Program-made: the position numbers and the translations under genes | Part shown: one piece after another, positions 9,806 to 20,053 of the stretch | Position numbering within the stretch: the first letter of the stretch is position 1 | How the letters are laid out: each line of letters starts with the position of its first letter | Assembly (NCBI GenBank): GCA_000697455.1 | Contig: JNET01033674.1 | Coordinates: forward strand, 1-29,651 | Source: Basidiobolus heterosporus B8920 | Lineage: Eukaryota > Basidiobolomycota > Basidiobolomycetes > Basidiobolales > Basidiobolaceae | Length of the DNA stretch: 29,651 nucleotides | Reading direction: 5' to 3' | Notes under the pieces: generated by a model | Databases searched by the model: none | The model's input: the letters and a program-made list of their open reading frames with translations, nothing else | What the model was told of the DNA's origin: nothing

Positions 9806-11338
9806 TTACAGTAAAGTTAAAGTCAACAAGAATGCTAATGCTACATAGGGACCGGTTTGGGTAGATGTAGCGTACCCGCTATGGCTGCTAGGTGGGAGGT
9901 GGGTACTGGAAGCATTGTTGTCAGTGGTGTTCTTGGTATTAATGCTAGGGGAGCTGTTGGTGCTGGAGTTATTGATGCTGGAAAAATTGCTGGCTGTACA
10001 CGTGTAGGCCACGCTTACTAGAGGCAGAGTTGGGTAGGGACATTTCGTTACTATCTGGTTATCCTGGTTAAAAACATTGCGCATCCAATGAAATGAGTAA
10101 TTTTCTTGGAAGCCGGGATGAGCGATATTGGCCACATCCTCTAGAGCAGCATCGGGCATGACAACGGCATCAAAAATCCAATCATTACGACCCGATGAAG
10201 TTTGACGTTTATCAAGACGATAAATCGCTTTGTTCTTGATGAATTCAAATGTTGTATTCGTTTCCGATAGTCCGTAGTATCTCAAAACATCGCTGGCAGA
10301 CGGGAAAGTAGCATTTTCATAGGTGGAGGAAGTCATATCTACTAGGATATCGGCCGTTTTGATTACTTTATGTAGCATGCTTACCGATTTAGCGTAAGAG
10401 TAACTCAAGCTAGGACTCTCTACCTTTTCATATGGATAAATTGGGAGCGCATCAGCATCTTGCAACAAACGATTGAAGTAATCGTTCATGTACTCAATAT
10501 ATACTAGGCCGTCATGATGTTGAGGGTTAATTGTGGACACCCAGGCTATTTTAGGCTTTGATTTCTCTTTCGCAGCAGCAACCCGATTCTTTATACAATT
10601 GTAATTGTCGTCGATCCTCTTGACTATGGTGTTTGCTTCTTTTTCCTTGTTAAAAAAGAGCGCGTAGAACTTCAGCAGTTCCAATTTTGCTAGTGGCTCC
10701 AACTCCGGAACAGCCTCAATATAGATTACCCTAGGTCCCCTACGGTTACGATTTGGAGTAAAGGTAGCATCCGCATTCCCATAGGTGAAGTTCCTGCTAT
10801 CCATACAAGCGGGAGAGAACAATTCAGGTTCAACTTGACCAATGTGATCACGTAGGCCAAGCATCTACATTAATTAAGTGTTAAGCCAATCTCAACTCAT
10901 GGAATACGTAGTGCGAGGATATTACCTCTAAATAACTTGTGGCCGTGGAATATTCGACTCTGACGTGTTCAAGAGGTATCTCTAGAAATATATCAGATAG
11001 ACCTATACGCTCAGGTTTAGGTGTTCCGCGCTGGTATAAAATATAGTTGCTGTGTTCTGGGTTGGGATACTGAAGGTATATCCAGCTGTTATGATACTCT
11101 ATATTGAACTTGGCAAAGGCAGGGTTCTCGACTAAAAAAAATCAAAGTTAGTTGCTGACAGACACTAGGCGAGCTAAAGCTATTGACGGATATCTATAAA
11201 CCAGTCCATACATGTAACTTTCTCCGGGAAGTAATCTTTGGTTGGATCATAGGTAGTTGTAATATTGGAGGCTAGCGTCACCCCCAAGATCACCGTAAGA
11301 CCGAGTAGAGCTAGAGCACTGTTGCGGAAGTAATACAT
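9806..11338 (-). CDS. GPI-type surface binding protein, BtuF/TroA-like fold
   Basis: Three exons: 11338-11212, 11131-10926 and 10864-9806. Introns are 11211-11132 (GTATGG..TTTTAG, branch CTAAC) and 10925-10865 (GTAATA..TGTAG). The joined product has 463 residues. Residues 1-24 form a signal peptide. The body resembles periplasmic metal- or siderophore-binding proteins of the BtuF/FepB/TroA helical-backbone type found in oomycetes and some fungi: an ILYQRGTPKP block (73-82) and YLEMLGLRDHI spanning the exon 2/3 junction, like the bacterial 'E.LGL.D.I' segment. The tail is Ser/Thr/Asn-rich (about 402-447) with a 14-residue hydrophobic C-terminus, as in GPI-anchored proteins. A TATA-like site lies 42 bp upstream. 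A role in capturing a metal complex or vitamin outside the cell is inferred from fold only; the ligand is unknown. It lies convergent to the NRPS, which makes a metallophore link tempting but unproven. Confidence 0.78.
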
Positions 11339-11379
11339 TTCAAATACTTGGGAAACTTATGAAAGGCAATTGCCTGGCC

Positions 11380-11387
11380 TATATATT
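11380..11387 (-). promoter_or_regulatory. TATA-like box of the binding-protein gene
   Basis: The reverse strand reads AAATATATAGG about 42 bp before the ATG at 11338. A perfect palindrome, AGGCAATTGCCT, lies between it and the ATG (about 11364-11375) and might bind a dimeric regulator, but that is only a possibility. Confidence 0.4.
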
Positions 11388-12145
11388 TGTAGGAGAACTA
11401 GCTTTAGAGGTTTGTAGCCAAATGGGACAGCAACGTCATATTGGATTTCTTGCGGGTAACTCATATAACTAAAAACTCACATGTATATATCCTTGATTCT
11501 CGGCATCAGAGCATTTTTTATGATTGGAAAGGTGACCTCTACCAAACAGGAAAAGATAACCTGTGTACCTGGTTAACCGCATTAGGATGGAATCACGAGC
11601 ATAACTAAATTTAGCTAAAGTTAATAGAAGGAGCATAAAAGAAGTTTATCTGAGGAGGAATAACTGAAGACCCGGTTGTTCAGAAATATGTCATTTCAAC
11701 TACCAAGTACACATTATTTTGTGTAGTCCGAAAGCATGAAGCTGTACTCCATGTATAGTAAGCAAGGGTCTGTATCAATCATCCCAATTTAGCCTCCATC
11801 CCTATCAGTTGTACTGTTAGGTTACCAAACAGATCAGGGAATCTTCTTTCCACTGTCACTCAATCTTCGCAATTTGTACTGATTAATGCTATTTGATACA
11901 AAGACAAAGAAGTGGAATAGGATAGTGCGAAATAGTTGACTTCAGTAAAGTTCCCTAAAAGGCTATATGATAGAAGACCTTGATGAGAGTAAAGTGTGGG
12001 GAGTTGGACTCCAATCTTAGCAGTTCCACAATTGTGGAAATCTTTGGATCGTATTTATTGCTACAAAATGGGAGATTGCTGTCAAAATGAGTAGGATTCT
12101 GGGGAATGAATAAGATACTAGAAGCGATACTTCAGGGAGGGATTT
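11388..12145. other. intergenic, no gene seen
   Basis: About 760 bp between two genes on the reverse strand. There are only short frames without recognisable content. It should hold the distal promoter of the binding-protein gene and the 3' UTR of the membrane-protein gene. Confidence 0.45.
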
Positions 12146-14957
12146 TTACTTGATATCGGAATACGTATCGATCAATTCAACTGGACCATTTTCATCGTCA
12201 CAGTCCTTCTTGGGTAGGAATTTAGGACTCTTTTTGAAAGCTAAATGATTGTATATGTGTCCTATAATGGAGAACATAATCCCAAGTACGCTACTGACCA
12301 TCGAGAGAAATGGAAATAAAAGGAAATATCCATTGGAAGATTTAAAGAGCGATTGGATAATCAAGTGAGGAAGATCCGAAATCACCAACCCAATTGCTGT
12401 ACAGTAGAGAATTCGTTTAGAAAACCTTTGAGAAAAGGGGGCATTAAGGTCGTTGAATCCACCGAAACGTGAGCGTAGTATGTTCAGCAATACAGGATTA
12501 ATAGAAGCTAGCAACGAAACCAAGGCAGTGATTATCGTGCGTCGTGAAAACCATTCGTGAAAGGCTAAATTCTCCGACACCTCCTTCACAATAATCATTG
12601 TGGAACTAAGCATGTAGAAAGCGAAGGGCACGAGAAGAAACACAAGCGATGGAATCCGCAGATACGGGACATCAGCGCTGTTGAAAATCACAAACATCAA
12701 GTATGCAATAAAATTGAACAACGAGACTGCCAACACAAATAAAATCATGTTATCACTTCCCGGGAATCGACGAGAACAGATCGCATACGCAATGATGAGT
12801 AACACGATCATTACACCTGCAACGATAAATAAATTGCGATTCTTGGTGAAGACATTTTCTACAAGATGGTCCGTTTAGTTCTCACATGAATTCAAGAGAT
12901 TGCAAATAACCACCAACCTTCTACTCTTGCTCCGAATTGAGTGTCAATATATTTCGAGACTACCCCGCCAGCCAAGATGCTATTCCTATTCTTAGTCATC
13001 ATTTGGTTGAGATACATCAGTAATGTGCTGGCTGGAGTATTTCCGTTCGAAGAATGGGCCTTTTGCAGGCTTATTTGATAGATTTCTCCACTATGATCTG
13101 CCCGTAGATATCTGCAAGAGATCCTGTTGGACTCAACTGGAATCATCACCGACAGTTCCTGAGCCAGTGCCTTGCTAGTGTCGTCGTGATCTCTTGATCG
13201 AGGTGATGGAAGAAGTCTCAATTGGAGCGTAATGTCATCTTTGTCGCCGAATTCATTGGTAGCAGAGGTAGTATAGAAGTGCCAATCTCCCTTATTAAGC
13301 CCCATCAACGGCTCGTTGGAAGAACTTTTAAATGTGCCTCCATCGATGGTGATAAAATATTGGGTGCTAGGAGCATTGAAAGTAAACGGAGATACCTTAG
13401 CTGTATATGAGCCAAGAAGTTGATTGAAACTTGGGACCACTGGGATGATTTCTCTTGGGTACTGCGCGTACTCGCTAGAGAAGATGGAAATGTTCCCGAC
13501 TCCATAGCGATAATCATTCTGAAAGAAGTTGATTGAAATAGTATCAGAATTGATCCTGATTAGACTATTTACAGCTGGAAAGGTCGAGCGAATGGTTGGG
13601 TTGTTACCGACAACCGCGTCTGAATGAATTATCAGTGTTAGTCAGGGGTGGGGTGGGGTGGAGTGGAGTGGAGTTGATGCATTCGAGATTTACCTGGCAA
13701 AAATTTGGAAATGTTTTGGGACACCACTTTGTACGGCCAGACATCAAGGACCCAATCACCAGGGTTGGAGCTGTTGATGTTCACCAAACTAAGCACGGTA
13801 TTGGATTTTGGCAGTACTGCCAGCGGACCATAATATATCTGGAATTGGGTGGTGGGTTGACTAATGAAATCCCGGTTAAACAGAGTGGAATTGGACACCA
13901 TGACTTCGCCTTGGGGTGAAGTAGCCACTACTATCAATCCACCATAAGGCAAAGTTAGGGAAATAGGGGGTCTGAAAAGCTTAGAGGTATCGATATTCTG
14001 TGTTGGGATGATCTTTGCTGGAGTGTCGTATCTCGCGCCAGTAAACGAGAACTCTGTAATGTATGACGAATATGACCGGACAACTGCAGTACTATTATTG
14101 TATTCCTCGTAGATGCAATAATGGCCGTCACCTGCCCTCAAACTCCCACATTTAGTCAACCGGAGAAAGCCATCGGTATCTGACATGGCCACGATGAATG
14201 CCTGAGTAATTGGCATACCCGGCTGAATATAGGCAGCACGGATGAGCCCGTTATTGTTTTTACCATTATTGTTAATTCCAGCATTCCAATTGACTAGGAA
14301 ATTCCCATCCGCGGTGGAAGAGGCAGCAATACTAGGTTCATAGCTTCTATCGGTTGTCAGAGTGAATACTTTATCTGCAATCAGAGTGGAGTTCAATGTG
14401 ATCTTTCCACTATCATCCAATATAATGTACATAGCTGAACCGGTGGTTCCACCCTCGACTATAAAATAAGCTATCAATAATTGGGCTGGCTGTGTCTCAC
14501 TAACTGCCGCTGAGAATCCAACAACATTAAAAAGTTCAATTAGGGAGCTATTGCGATTGCCGGCTCTGTCGTAAATTTGAACATTCAGCTTAGAACTCTG
14601 TAAAGGGATATACAGATGAGCAATCTTTCCATTATGTAAGTCCAAAAATAGCGAGTTCTGATCACTATACACGATAGGAAGATCGGTCAAACTGAAGAGT
14701 AACTGTTGTCCCGCGTCGTAACATAAGGCCACGTCGGGGAGAGTATAGGACTTCATTTTTTGATAATCTTCCGCAGTTACAGGAGAAATACTTTCGTATG
14801 CGGCAGGGTTTGTAAAGCGAGCAAGTGTCCAGATGGTCCTACCATCTTCAAAAGTCGCCGCGTTCAAACGTGGCACTACAGTTTGGCCGAAGGTACTATG
14901 GAGAAAATAAATAGTCGATAAGCACCAAACTAGCGCATATTTGAACCGCTCAACCAT
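12146..14957 (-). CDS. secreted ectodomain plus six-TM protein, function unknown
   Basis: Three exons: 14957-13694, 13619-12918 and 12858-12146, giving 892 residues. Introns: 13693-13620 (GTAAAT..TTCAG, branch CTAAC) and 12917-12859 (GTTGGT..TTGTAG, branch ACTAAAC). Both splices keep frame and join smoothly into the first membrane segment. An N-terminal signal peptide (about 1-24) is followed by a roughly 630-residue extracellular part rich in beta-type and N-glycosylation (N-x-S/T) sites, possibly propeller-like. Then come six hydrophobic segments from about residue 664 (LFIVAGVMIVLLIIAYAI) to about 850, and a charged cytoplasmic tail. The membrane part resembles a large uncharacterised family I recall from Glomeromycotina and Mortierella-type fungi (pattern 'R-I-P-S..F..P-F-x-F', 'V-L-N-I-L-x-S-x-F-G-G'). 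A surface sensor or wall-associated role is possible; nothing in the sequence fixes it. Confidence 0.75.
13645..13674 (+). repeat. pentamer tandem repeat within an intron
   Basis: Three GGGGT units followed by three GGAGT units, inside intron 1 of the six-TM protein gene. On the transcript strand this is a C/A-rich tract upstream of the branch point. The plus strand has G-runs that could fold into a G-quadruplex. Confidence 0.9.
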
Positions 14958-14987
14958 GATATACTTTGAGTAGAGTATGCTTATATG

Positions 14988-15006
14988 TATATATATATAT
15001 ATATAT
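14988..15006. repeat. (TA)n microsatellite
   Basis: A 19-nt perfect TA run about 30 bp upstream of the ATG of the six-TM protein gene. It may act as its TATA element or be a simple repeat. Confidence 0.85.
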
Positions 15007-15821
15007 TGGAATTGAAAGTTTACACGGAATGGTCTTACAATATTTAGGCAGAGCTAACATAAACCACTTATATGTCAAGAACCATTTACAACAGTTGCAA
15101 CTTCCAAGCACAAATGAAAGGATAGGGAAAAGCTTACCAAGAAAATGAAGTCAAGTTATGAATTTAAGGTATGACGATATGAGAAGCCAGGAATGTGACA
15201 CAAGCAATAAATTAACAATTGAACCCGTTTTTAGAAGTAGTCCACCACTCTATATATAGTAAATCTTTTAAACTCACGGTAACTCCTATATATAAAAAGC
15301 TATAACAATCCATTACAATCCATCGCAATTAATGATGAAGGCGAGTTAGGTGTGAAAGTAAATTTAGATGTTCCAATTGGTCAATTGGTAGTAATGATTA
15401 ACAAGATTTTCTTTGTTGAATGACGAAATAGCTGTTAGGAAGATCATTCATGAGAGGCTGAGTACTGGATTCATAAATTCAGGAAGCTTAGTCAACAGAA
15501 CCAAAATGTTTCTTCTTATTCACCTGGGCTCAACCACAAAGTCTATGAACATACCGGTCTATATTGGCCAATGAATGAAATTGAAAAACATCAGCAAAAG
15601 GATGTTCCCCATTAACTCTGATATCTGTGGTACAAGCCCGCTATAATCAGTTATTCGAAGAGACCGTCACATTGCAGAGCTACCAAAAGACAACGCCGTA
15701 ATTGCCACTTTTTCACTCTACCTCAATGTTTATTGAGGATCATTGGGGATCAGTAGAGATAAATAGAGGAAGAAACGGAGAATGAATACACGATAAATCG
15801 TTGAATACAGCAAGTGGTCAG
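15007..15821. other. intergenic, no gene seen
   Basis: About 800 bp. Two TATATA-containing motifs occur near 15251-15262 and 15287-15297, the first being the palindrome CTATATATAG. No forward gene follows them, so they could serve the reverse-strand gene to the left or nothing. The rest shows no coding sequence. Confidence 0.4.
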
Positions 15822-17234
15822 CTAAATGGAATGCAGGATTGTTTGAAACTCAGCCCAATATTGTGCAACATCCTGCGGTTCATTTATATCCAAAAGATAG
15901 CTCAGTATGAGTTTACAGGTGTTCTTCCAGGTAATAGCCGACACGGTGAATACCGGACTCAATACACTGGAGGATTGAGCAAAACCGAGTTCTTCGATAT
16001 GGAATGAAGACTCTGGTAAATCTTTCCAATCATGTTTCCCTAAGTTCGAGATTTCCAAACTACCCTTATGTCCATTCACTTGAACTAAAGCTACCCTCTC
16101 GGAATGTAAGAATTCCCGGAAATTTGGAATATACTCCATTAAACCAATAGTATAGATGGCCGGCCCCAAACTAGAACTCATTTGCTCCTTGAATTTGGTT
16201 GCCATAGGCCAAAAGTTTTCTAGATCCGAGGCTTTAGGTGGAGCATGGGTGGTGGAGAGTTCAGAAACATACACACCGATACTCTCTTGGGGCAACGGTG
16301 GCTCGCAATATGGACGAAGATTCACTGGAGTAGCGAATTTTAATGGATACTTTGGCTTTAATACATGGCTAGCCAGAATGAATGCAGTTGAAAGGGCTGC
16401 GTGAACGGTTGTGTTGTGACTCTTACATTTTTGAGCAAGCGAATCTAATGGAATGGACATGGTCATAATTTTAGTAGGATATTGTCTGGGGTTTGAGGAG
16501 ATCTTCTGAATGGTTTCCAGGTCTAACTCTTTTGTTCCAGTCCAATACATTTCTTTGGGTCGGAGAAACTCCGGTAGGAGAAGCTTGGTGAATGCTTCTT
16601 TTAAAAGTACAGTTATGGGCGGTTTTGAGTTGGGAAGGATTGTGTGAACTGACTTGGATAGCTCAGACACTTTGGTGTCTGCAAGAGGATCGTAAGAAAT
16701 AATAACTGGTCCTTCTGAGTCAGGAATAGGCCCGCTCTCGGAAGCCATAAAGGCACGAGTCAGTATATGGATAGCATTGGCACTAGAGAGACCATCAGCG
16801 AAGGCATGATGTACAGTAATCCCAAGCTCGAAATTATCGAATTCAAGTTTGGGAACAACCACCCAAACCCTCCAAAGTGGTTGGTCCTTTACTTCAGGGA
16901 ATTTCTTATTTACCTCTGTTTCCAGTACAGTCTCGATGGAGGAATCATCCTCTCTTTCATACCAAGTGATGTCGACTTTTACGTTACCCGGAGATAAAGT
17001 ACAAACTTTACCGGCTGGAAAATCTATGGTTGTTCTCAGATTAAAGTTCGACCAAAAAGTGTTTTTTATAGCTTCCACAAGTCTTCCACGCACCATGTCT
17101 TTACTCACCAGAAGAGTAGGTGAAGTGAGTTTTACGAAGGAAGTAACCCCAAAATAAAAGTCTTCCAAATGACGGCTTACGGACCAATTTTCCATTGGAC
17201 CCGTAGAACGCAACTCCTTACTAGAATCAGACAT
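15822..17234 (-). CDS. alcohol-acetyltransferase-like acyltransferase
   Basis: Intronless, 470 residues. The fold belongs to the chloramphenicol-acetyltransferase/condensation superfamily. The N-terminus (GPMENWSVSRHLEDFYFGV) matches the start typical of fungal alcohol acetyltransferases (AATase, Atf1/Atf2 type), where a 'xx-E-N-x-x-x-x-R-H' segment is usual. The catalytic motif HHAFADG sits at residues 142-148, with His143 as expected general base. Such enzymes move an acyl group from acyl-CoA to an alcohol or amine. Length is typical for the family. No signal peptide is seen. A TATA-like ATATAAATC lies on the reverse strand at 17291-17299, about 57 bp before the ATG. It could modify a peptide or metabolite, perhaps the NRPS product about 7 kb away, but the substrate cannot be read from sequence. 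Confidence 0.82.
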   Translation of the reverse strand: MSDSSKELRSTGPMENWSVSRHLEDFYFGVTSFVKLTSPTLLVSKDMVRGRLVEAIKNTFWSNFNLRTTIDFPAGKVCTLSPGNVKVDITWYEREDDSSIETVLETEVNKKFPEVKDQPLWRVWVVVPKLEFDNFELGITVHHAFADGLSSANAIHILTRAFMASESGPIPDSEGPVIISYDPLADTKVSELSKSVHTILPNSKPPITVLLKEAFTKLLLPEFLRPKEMYWTGTKELDLETIQKISSNPRQYPTKIMTMSIPLDSLAQKCKSHNTTVHAALSTAFILASHVLKPKYPLKFATPVNLRPYCEPPLPQESIGVYVSELSTTHAPPKASDLENFWPMATKFKEQMSSSLGPAIYTIGLMEYIPNFREFLHSERVALVQVNGHKGSLEISNLGKHDWKDLPESSFHIEELGFAQSSSVLSPVFTVSAITWKNTCKLILSYLLDINEPQDVAQYWAEFQTILHSI

Positions 17235-17734
17235 ACCCTTGGCTTTCGAGAATCGAAAGAGGTAAAGAAGGAAGGGAGTGAGTAGAAATAGATTTATATT
17301 TCACCTCTAAGCAAAAAGCGGTAACTGTTTATGTTAATATTAGCTTAACTTTAACCCAGGTTGCCAGTTAAACCAGAAATCTTGCTAATCCTCGATTTGA
17401 TACTTCTTATTAAACCACCCAACACACAGATATGATTATTTACGGTTGTAAAGTAAAGATTGTAGAAATCCGGCTAAACTATTCATCATCACTACTCAAG
17501 TATGTTTACAGCTCTTTATTTTTAGAATACAAGGATGATCATTAAGGCAACGTACTTTACATGTTAGCATTTTTACACATCACTAAACGTGAAACGGGAA
17601 TTTGGTAAGGTGAGAATGAACAGCATTTTCCCAAGGAAACTCTTTAACGAGGGGGTAGGAAAAGTTGTTCTAGGCAGTCCCAGATATTACAGAACTATCT
17701 CCAGGATAATTTTCCAAGGTAAGTTCGATATGAT
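17235..17734. other. intergenic, no gene seen
   Basis: About 500 bp between two reverse-strand genes. A small forward frame from 17589 overlaps the end of the next gene antisense and has no recognisable domain. The region probably holds the acyltransferase promoter and the 3' UTR of the repeat protein. Confidence 0.4.
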
Positions 17735-18235
17735 TCATACCTCAGGGTGGGAGTGCAGGTGGTGGATGTTGATATCCTCAACTGAAGGAAGAGTATCAAA
17801 AAGGTCTTCCAAATCGAACTCGTTATCCTCGGTATAGGAGTGAATCATGTCACTGGCGCTCCCAAATGTGAACCATTCAACCGAGGGGACGAATTCAAAG
17901 AGCTCCTCGACCGCCGATTGTTTAACAGTAGGAAAGGGTTTATCATGAAGTGAGCACAAAAGAATCTTCGATCTTTCCCCGAAGTTTAATTTTTCTGTAG
18001 ATGGCATAAAATCAAAGAAATGTTTAATCGAGAATTCAGGCTTGTTGGTAGATTGATGACGTTGAGTACTTTGGGGGATTGAATATTGGTAGTTTGTGAT
18101 GTCGGTATTGGTTGCTGGGCAAGAATGGGCCCGGTGGACCGATATTTTGGGAGCTAGAATGACGGTACGTGCAGCAACGATGGAGCGATTTTGGACGGAT
18201 TTAAAGATGGTTTTTGCGAAATGTTGAGTAGTCAT
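17735..18235 (-). CDS. small repeat protein, F-F-x-x-h-P-S type, function unknown
   Basis: 166 residues from the ATG at 18235 (the frame opens at a GTG three bases upstream). Residues 1-60 are basic, Ser/Thr-rich and low in acidic residues until about 45, like a mitochondrial presequence. Then three copies of a short motif follow: IKHFFDFMPSTEKLNFGE (70-87), AVEELFEFVPSVEWFTFG (108-125) and DLEDLFDTLPSVEDINI (141-157). They are spaced 39 and 33 residues apart, with a strictly kept P-S and an aromatic or L-F pair before it. I know no named family with this pattern. A related motif occurs once in the forward gene at 19264-19629, so the two may be diverged paralogues. A possible splice donor (GAG|GTATGA) overlaps the stop, so a further exon cannot be excluded. 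TATATAAG lies 58 bp upstream. Confidence 0.6.
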   Translation of the reverse strand: MTTQHFAKTIFKSVQNRSIVAARTVILAPKISVHRAHSCPATNTDITNYQYSIPQSTQRHQSTNKPEFSIKHFFDFMPSTEKLNFGERSKILLCSLHDKPFPTVKQSAVEELFEFVPSVEWFTFGSASDMIHSYTEDNEFDLEDLFDTLPSVEDINIHHLHSHPEV

Positions 18236-18292
18236 CACTATTTGAGGAGAGCGGCAACGAAATTTCTTTCTTTCGGACTCCAGCCAGCACCT

Positions 18293-18300
18293 CTTATATA
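18293..18300 (-). promoter_or_regulatory. TATA box of the repeat-protein gene
   Basis: TATATAAG on the reverse strand, 58 bp before the ATG at 18235. The spacing is usual for fungal promoters. Confidence 0.5.
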
Positions 18301-19263
18301 TCCAGCACGCTCAATCCTTATTACCCAGAATAACGTCAGTCTGCGTCAAATCCATCACATGAGCGATTGGAGGCGATAAGCCAATGGATAACCAGCATCA
18401 CCAAAGGTACGCGTGACCACCGAAAGGCATATAGACCCTTAATTGGTACCCTAGACCTAAACCCATCAACCATAAATCCATAATAAGTTATTCTTTTAGA
18501 TCCGGACTCAGATAAGAATGCCCATCACAGGATCCTTGGTCTGAGCTGAAACAACATTCGAGTAGCAACTACCATTGGGAGATGGCAAACGCAAGAAAGC
18601 ACAGAAAAATGTAAGGAAGGCAACAAAATAAAATATTTACTCTTTGTTTTCACTTCTTGTTCTTGCATATTCGTTGGTTTCTTCGTTGATCTCCTCCAGT
18701 CGCCGGTGTAGAATCGCTGAATTGGAAACGGTCGGAGGAAATCGGAGAATGTCTGTTTGATGTCACGCTGCGGGCACAGAGCTCACATGTAATAAGAAAC
18801 AATGTCACCTCGTAATGGTGTCACACATCAGCCATCACACGCTGAGGAGCTTTCCAACAACCGCCCATGAGCGATGAGGTAACATGATTTCATCAGCAAT
18901 CGATTGAAAGCAAGATAAACTTCGATAATGCACGTTAGACACACAGTAGGGTACCTAGTTGGCTTATGCTGTCTCCTATTTTACTGATTGTCTAATGTAG
19001 AAATGATCCGACTCTTCACGTGTCAGTGCAGGCAGGGATTTACTGGAACTAGGATTTAGTCTAACTTTGGCTCTTGCAGCTGCAGCCGCACCTTCACCAA
19101 GACCCCACAATCACATTAAACAAACTGTTCTAGTTTTCTCCAATCCAGTCAGAGTCGTCACCTTACTGTTGTTTCATCAGATCAGCAGATTAGTTCATAA
19201 GGAGAATGATGGTAGATGTAATCTTCCCCCCCACTCCTCGGGCATTCAGATCCTCACCTTCAA
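18301..19263. other. intergenic between divergent repeat-protein genes
   Basis: About 960 bp. A strong branch/acceptor pair (CTAAC..CTTGCAG at about 19062-19080) suggests a transcript of the forward gene begins here. No upstream exon could be fixed: ATG at 19010 with donor options leads to stops or weak joins. Nothing else is recognised. Confidence 0.35.
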
Positions 19264-19629
19264 ATGGGTTTCGTAAGGATCATTTCAGGATGGTCTCAAC
19301 CTTCCCAGTCCACCTTTTGCAAACACTGTGTTACTATCAACAGGTATTTCTCAGGTCTCCCTTGTACACTCCCGAACCATGGAAAGTGGAATGAGGAAAA
19401 ACCACCACAAGCCCCAGTTCAAACAAATGGGACTCTTTCTAACATTCAGGAGACCTTCCATACATTGGAGGGATTTGGGCATACATTGACTCATTCAACG
19501 GATGTGAACATTGATGATTCCAACTATTCTAACCAACAAATCTCAGACATGGCGGACTTCTTCCAATCTTTGCCATATGTAGTTGGTTTAAACTTCGGAA
19601 GATCAGTTAAGAGTGGGATCAATATTTAA
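19264..19629 (+). CDS. possible paralogue of the repeat protein (partial or decayed)
   Basis: Frame of 121 residues from ATG 19264 to TAA 19629. Its C-terminus carries ADFFQSLPYVVGLNFGRS (residues 97-114), matching the motif of the reverse-strand gene at 17735-18235 (compare FFDFMPSTEKLNFGERS). The N-terminal half has no recognisable content and may include non-coding or intronic sequence. Branch/acceptor-like signals lie at 19062-19080 and 19437-19450 (CTAACATTCAG), so the true last exon may start at about 19451 and the 5' exons remain undefined. It could be a real spliced gene or a decaying copy. Confidence 0.38.
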   Translation: MGFVRIISGWSQPSQSTFCKHCVTINRYFSGLPCTLPNHGKWNEEKPPQAPVQTNGTLSNIQETFHTLEGFGHTLTHSTDVNIDDSNYSNQQISDMADFFQSLPYVVGLNFGRSVKSGINI

Positions 19630-20053
19630 TCTTAATCATACTCATGAACCATAAACGTAACAGATCTAAGCCAATAACATATGTGTATCCGACCATGTAG
19701 TAATAATAAATGATGTACGATTTGTGTAAGATAGTAATAATCCAAGCTGAGAGGCCAAAGGATTTTATTTTTTGAAACGTGAAAAAGAACAAAGAAACTC
19801 CTTTCATTTCCAATTAACATACCGCTGATACAACCAGGATATATATCACTTGACTGATTTCCAAGTAGTAATAAGTGGGAATTTTACTGGAACTAAAAAC
19901 GAACCACTCTGTTATGCAATAAGTCTAAATAAAAATGATGCTATTTCATGGATTTTCTTGGATGAAAGAAGGAGAACCGAGTTGGAGTGAAACGCAAGAC
20001 GCTTATGGAAGAGAAAAACAGCCTGACTTGGTAGGTAGATGGGACTGAGGTGG
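19630..20053. other. intergenic, no gene seen
   Basis: AT-rich convergent spacer between the repeat-protein frame (+) and RSM7 (-). Overlapping reverse frames at 19619-19820 are low-complexity and hydrophobic by chance. No gene is supported. Confidence 0.45.

Noticed and set aside
11500-12100. GATA-type (iron-repressor) sites near the binding-protein gene
   Set aside because: Single WGATAA matches occur, but they are too common in AT-rich DNA, and no full ATCWGATAA site was found.
19067-19276. Alanine-rich 69-residue forward frame
   Set aside because: It starts at a non-ATG codon and overlaps a likely intron end (CTAAC..TTGCAG). No homology or motif.
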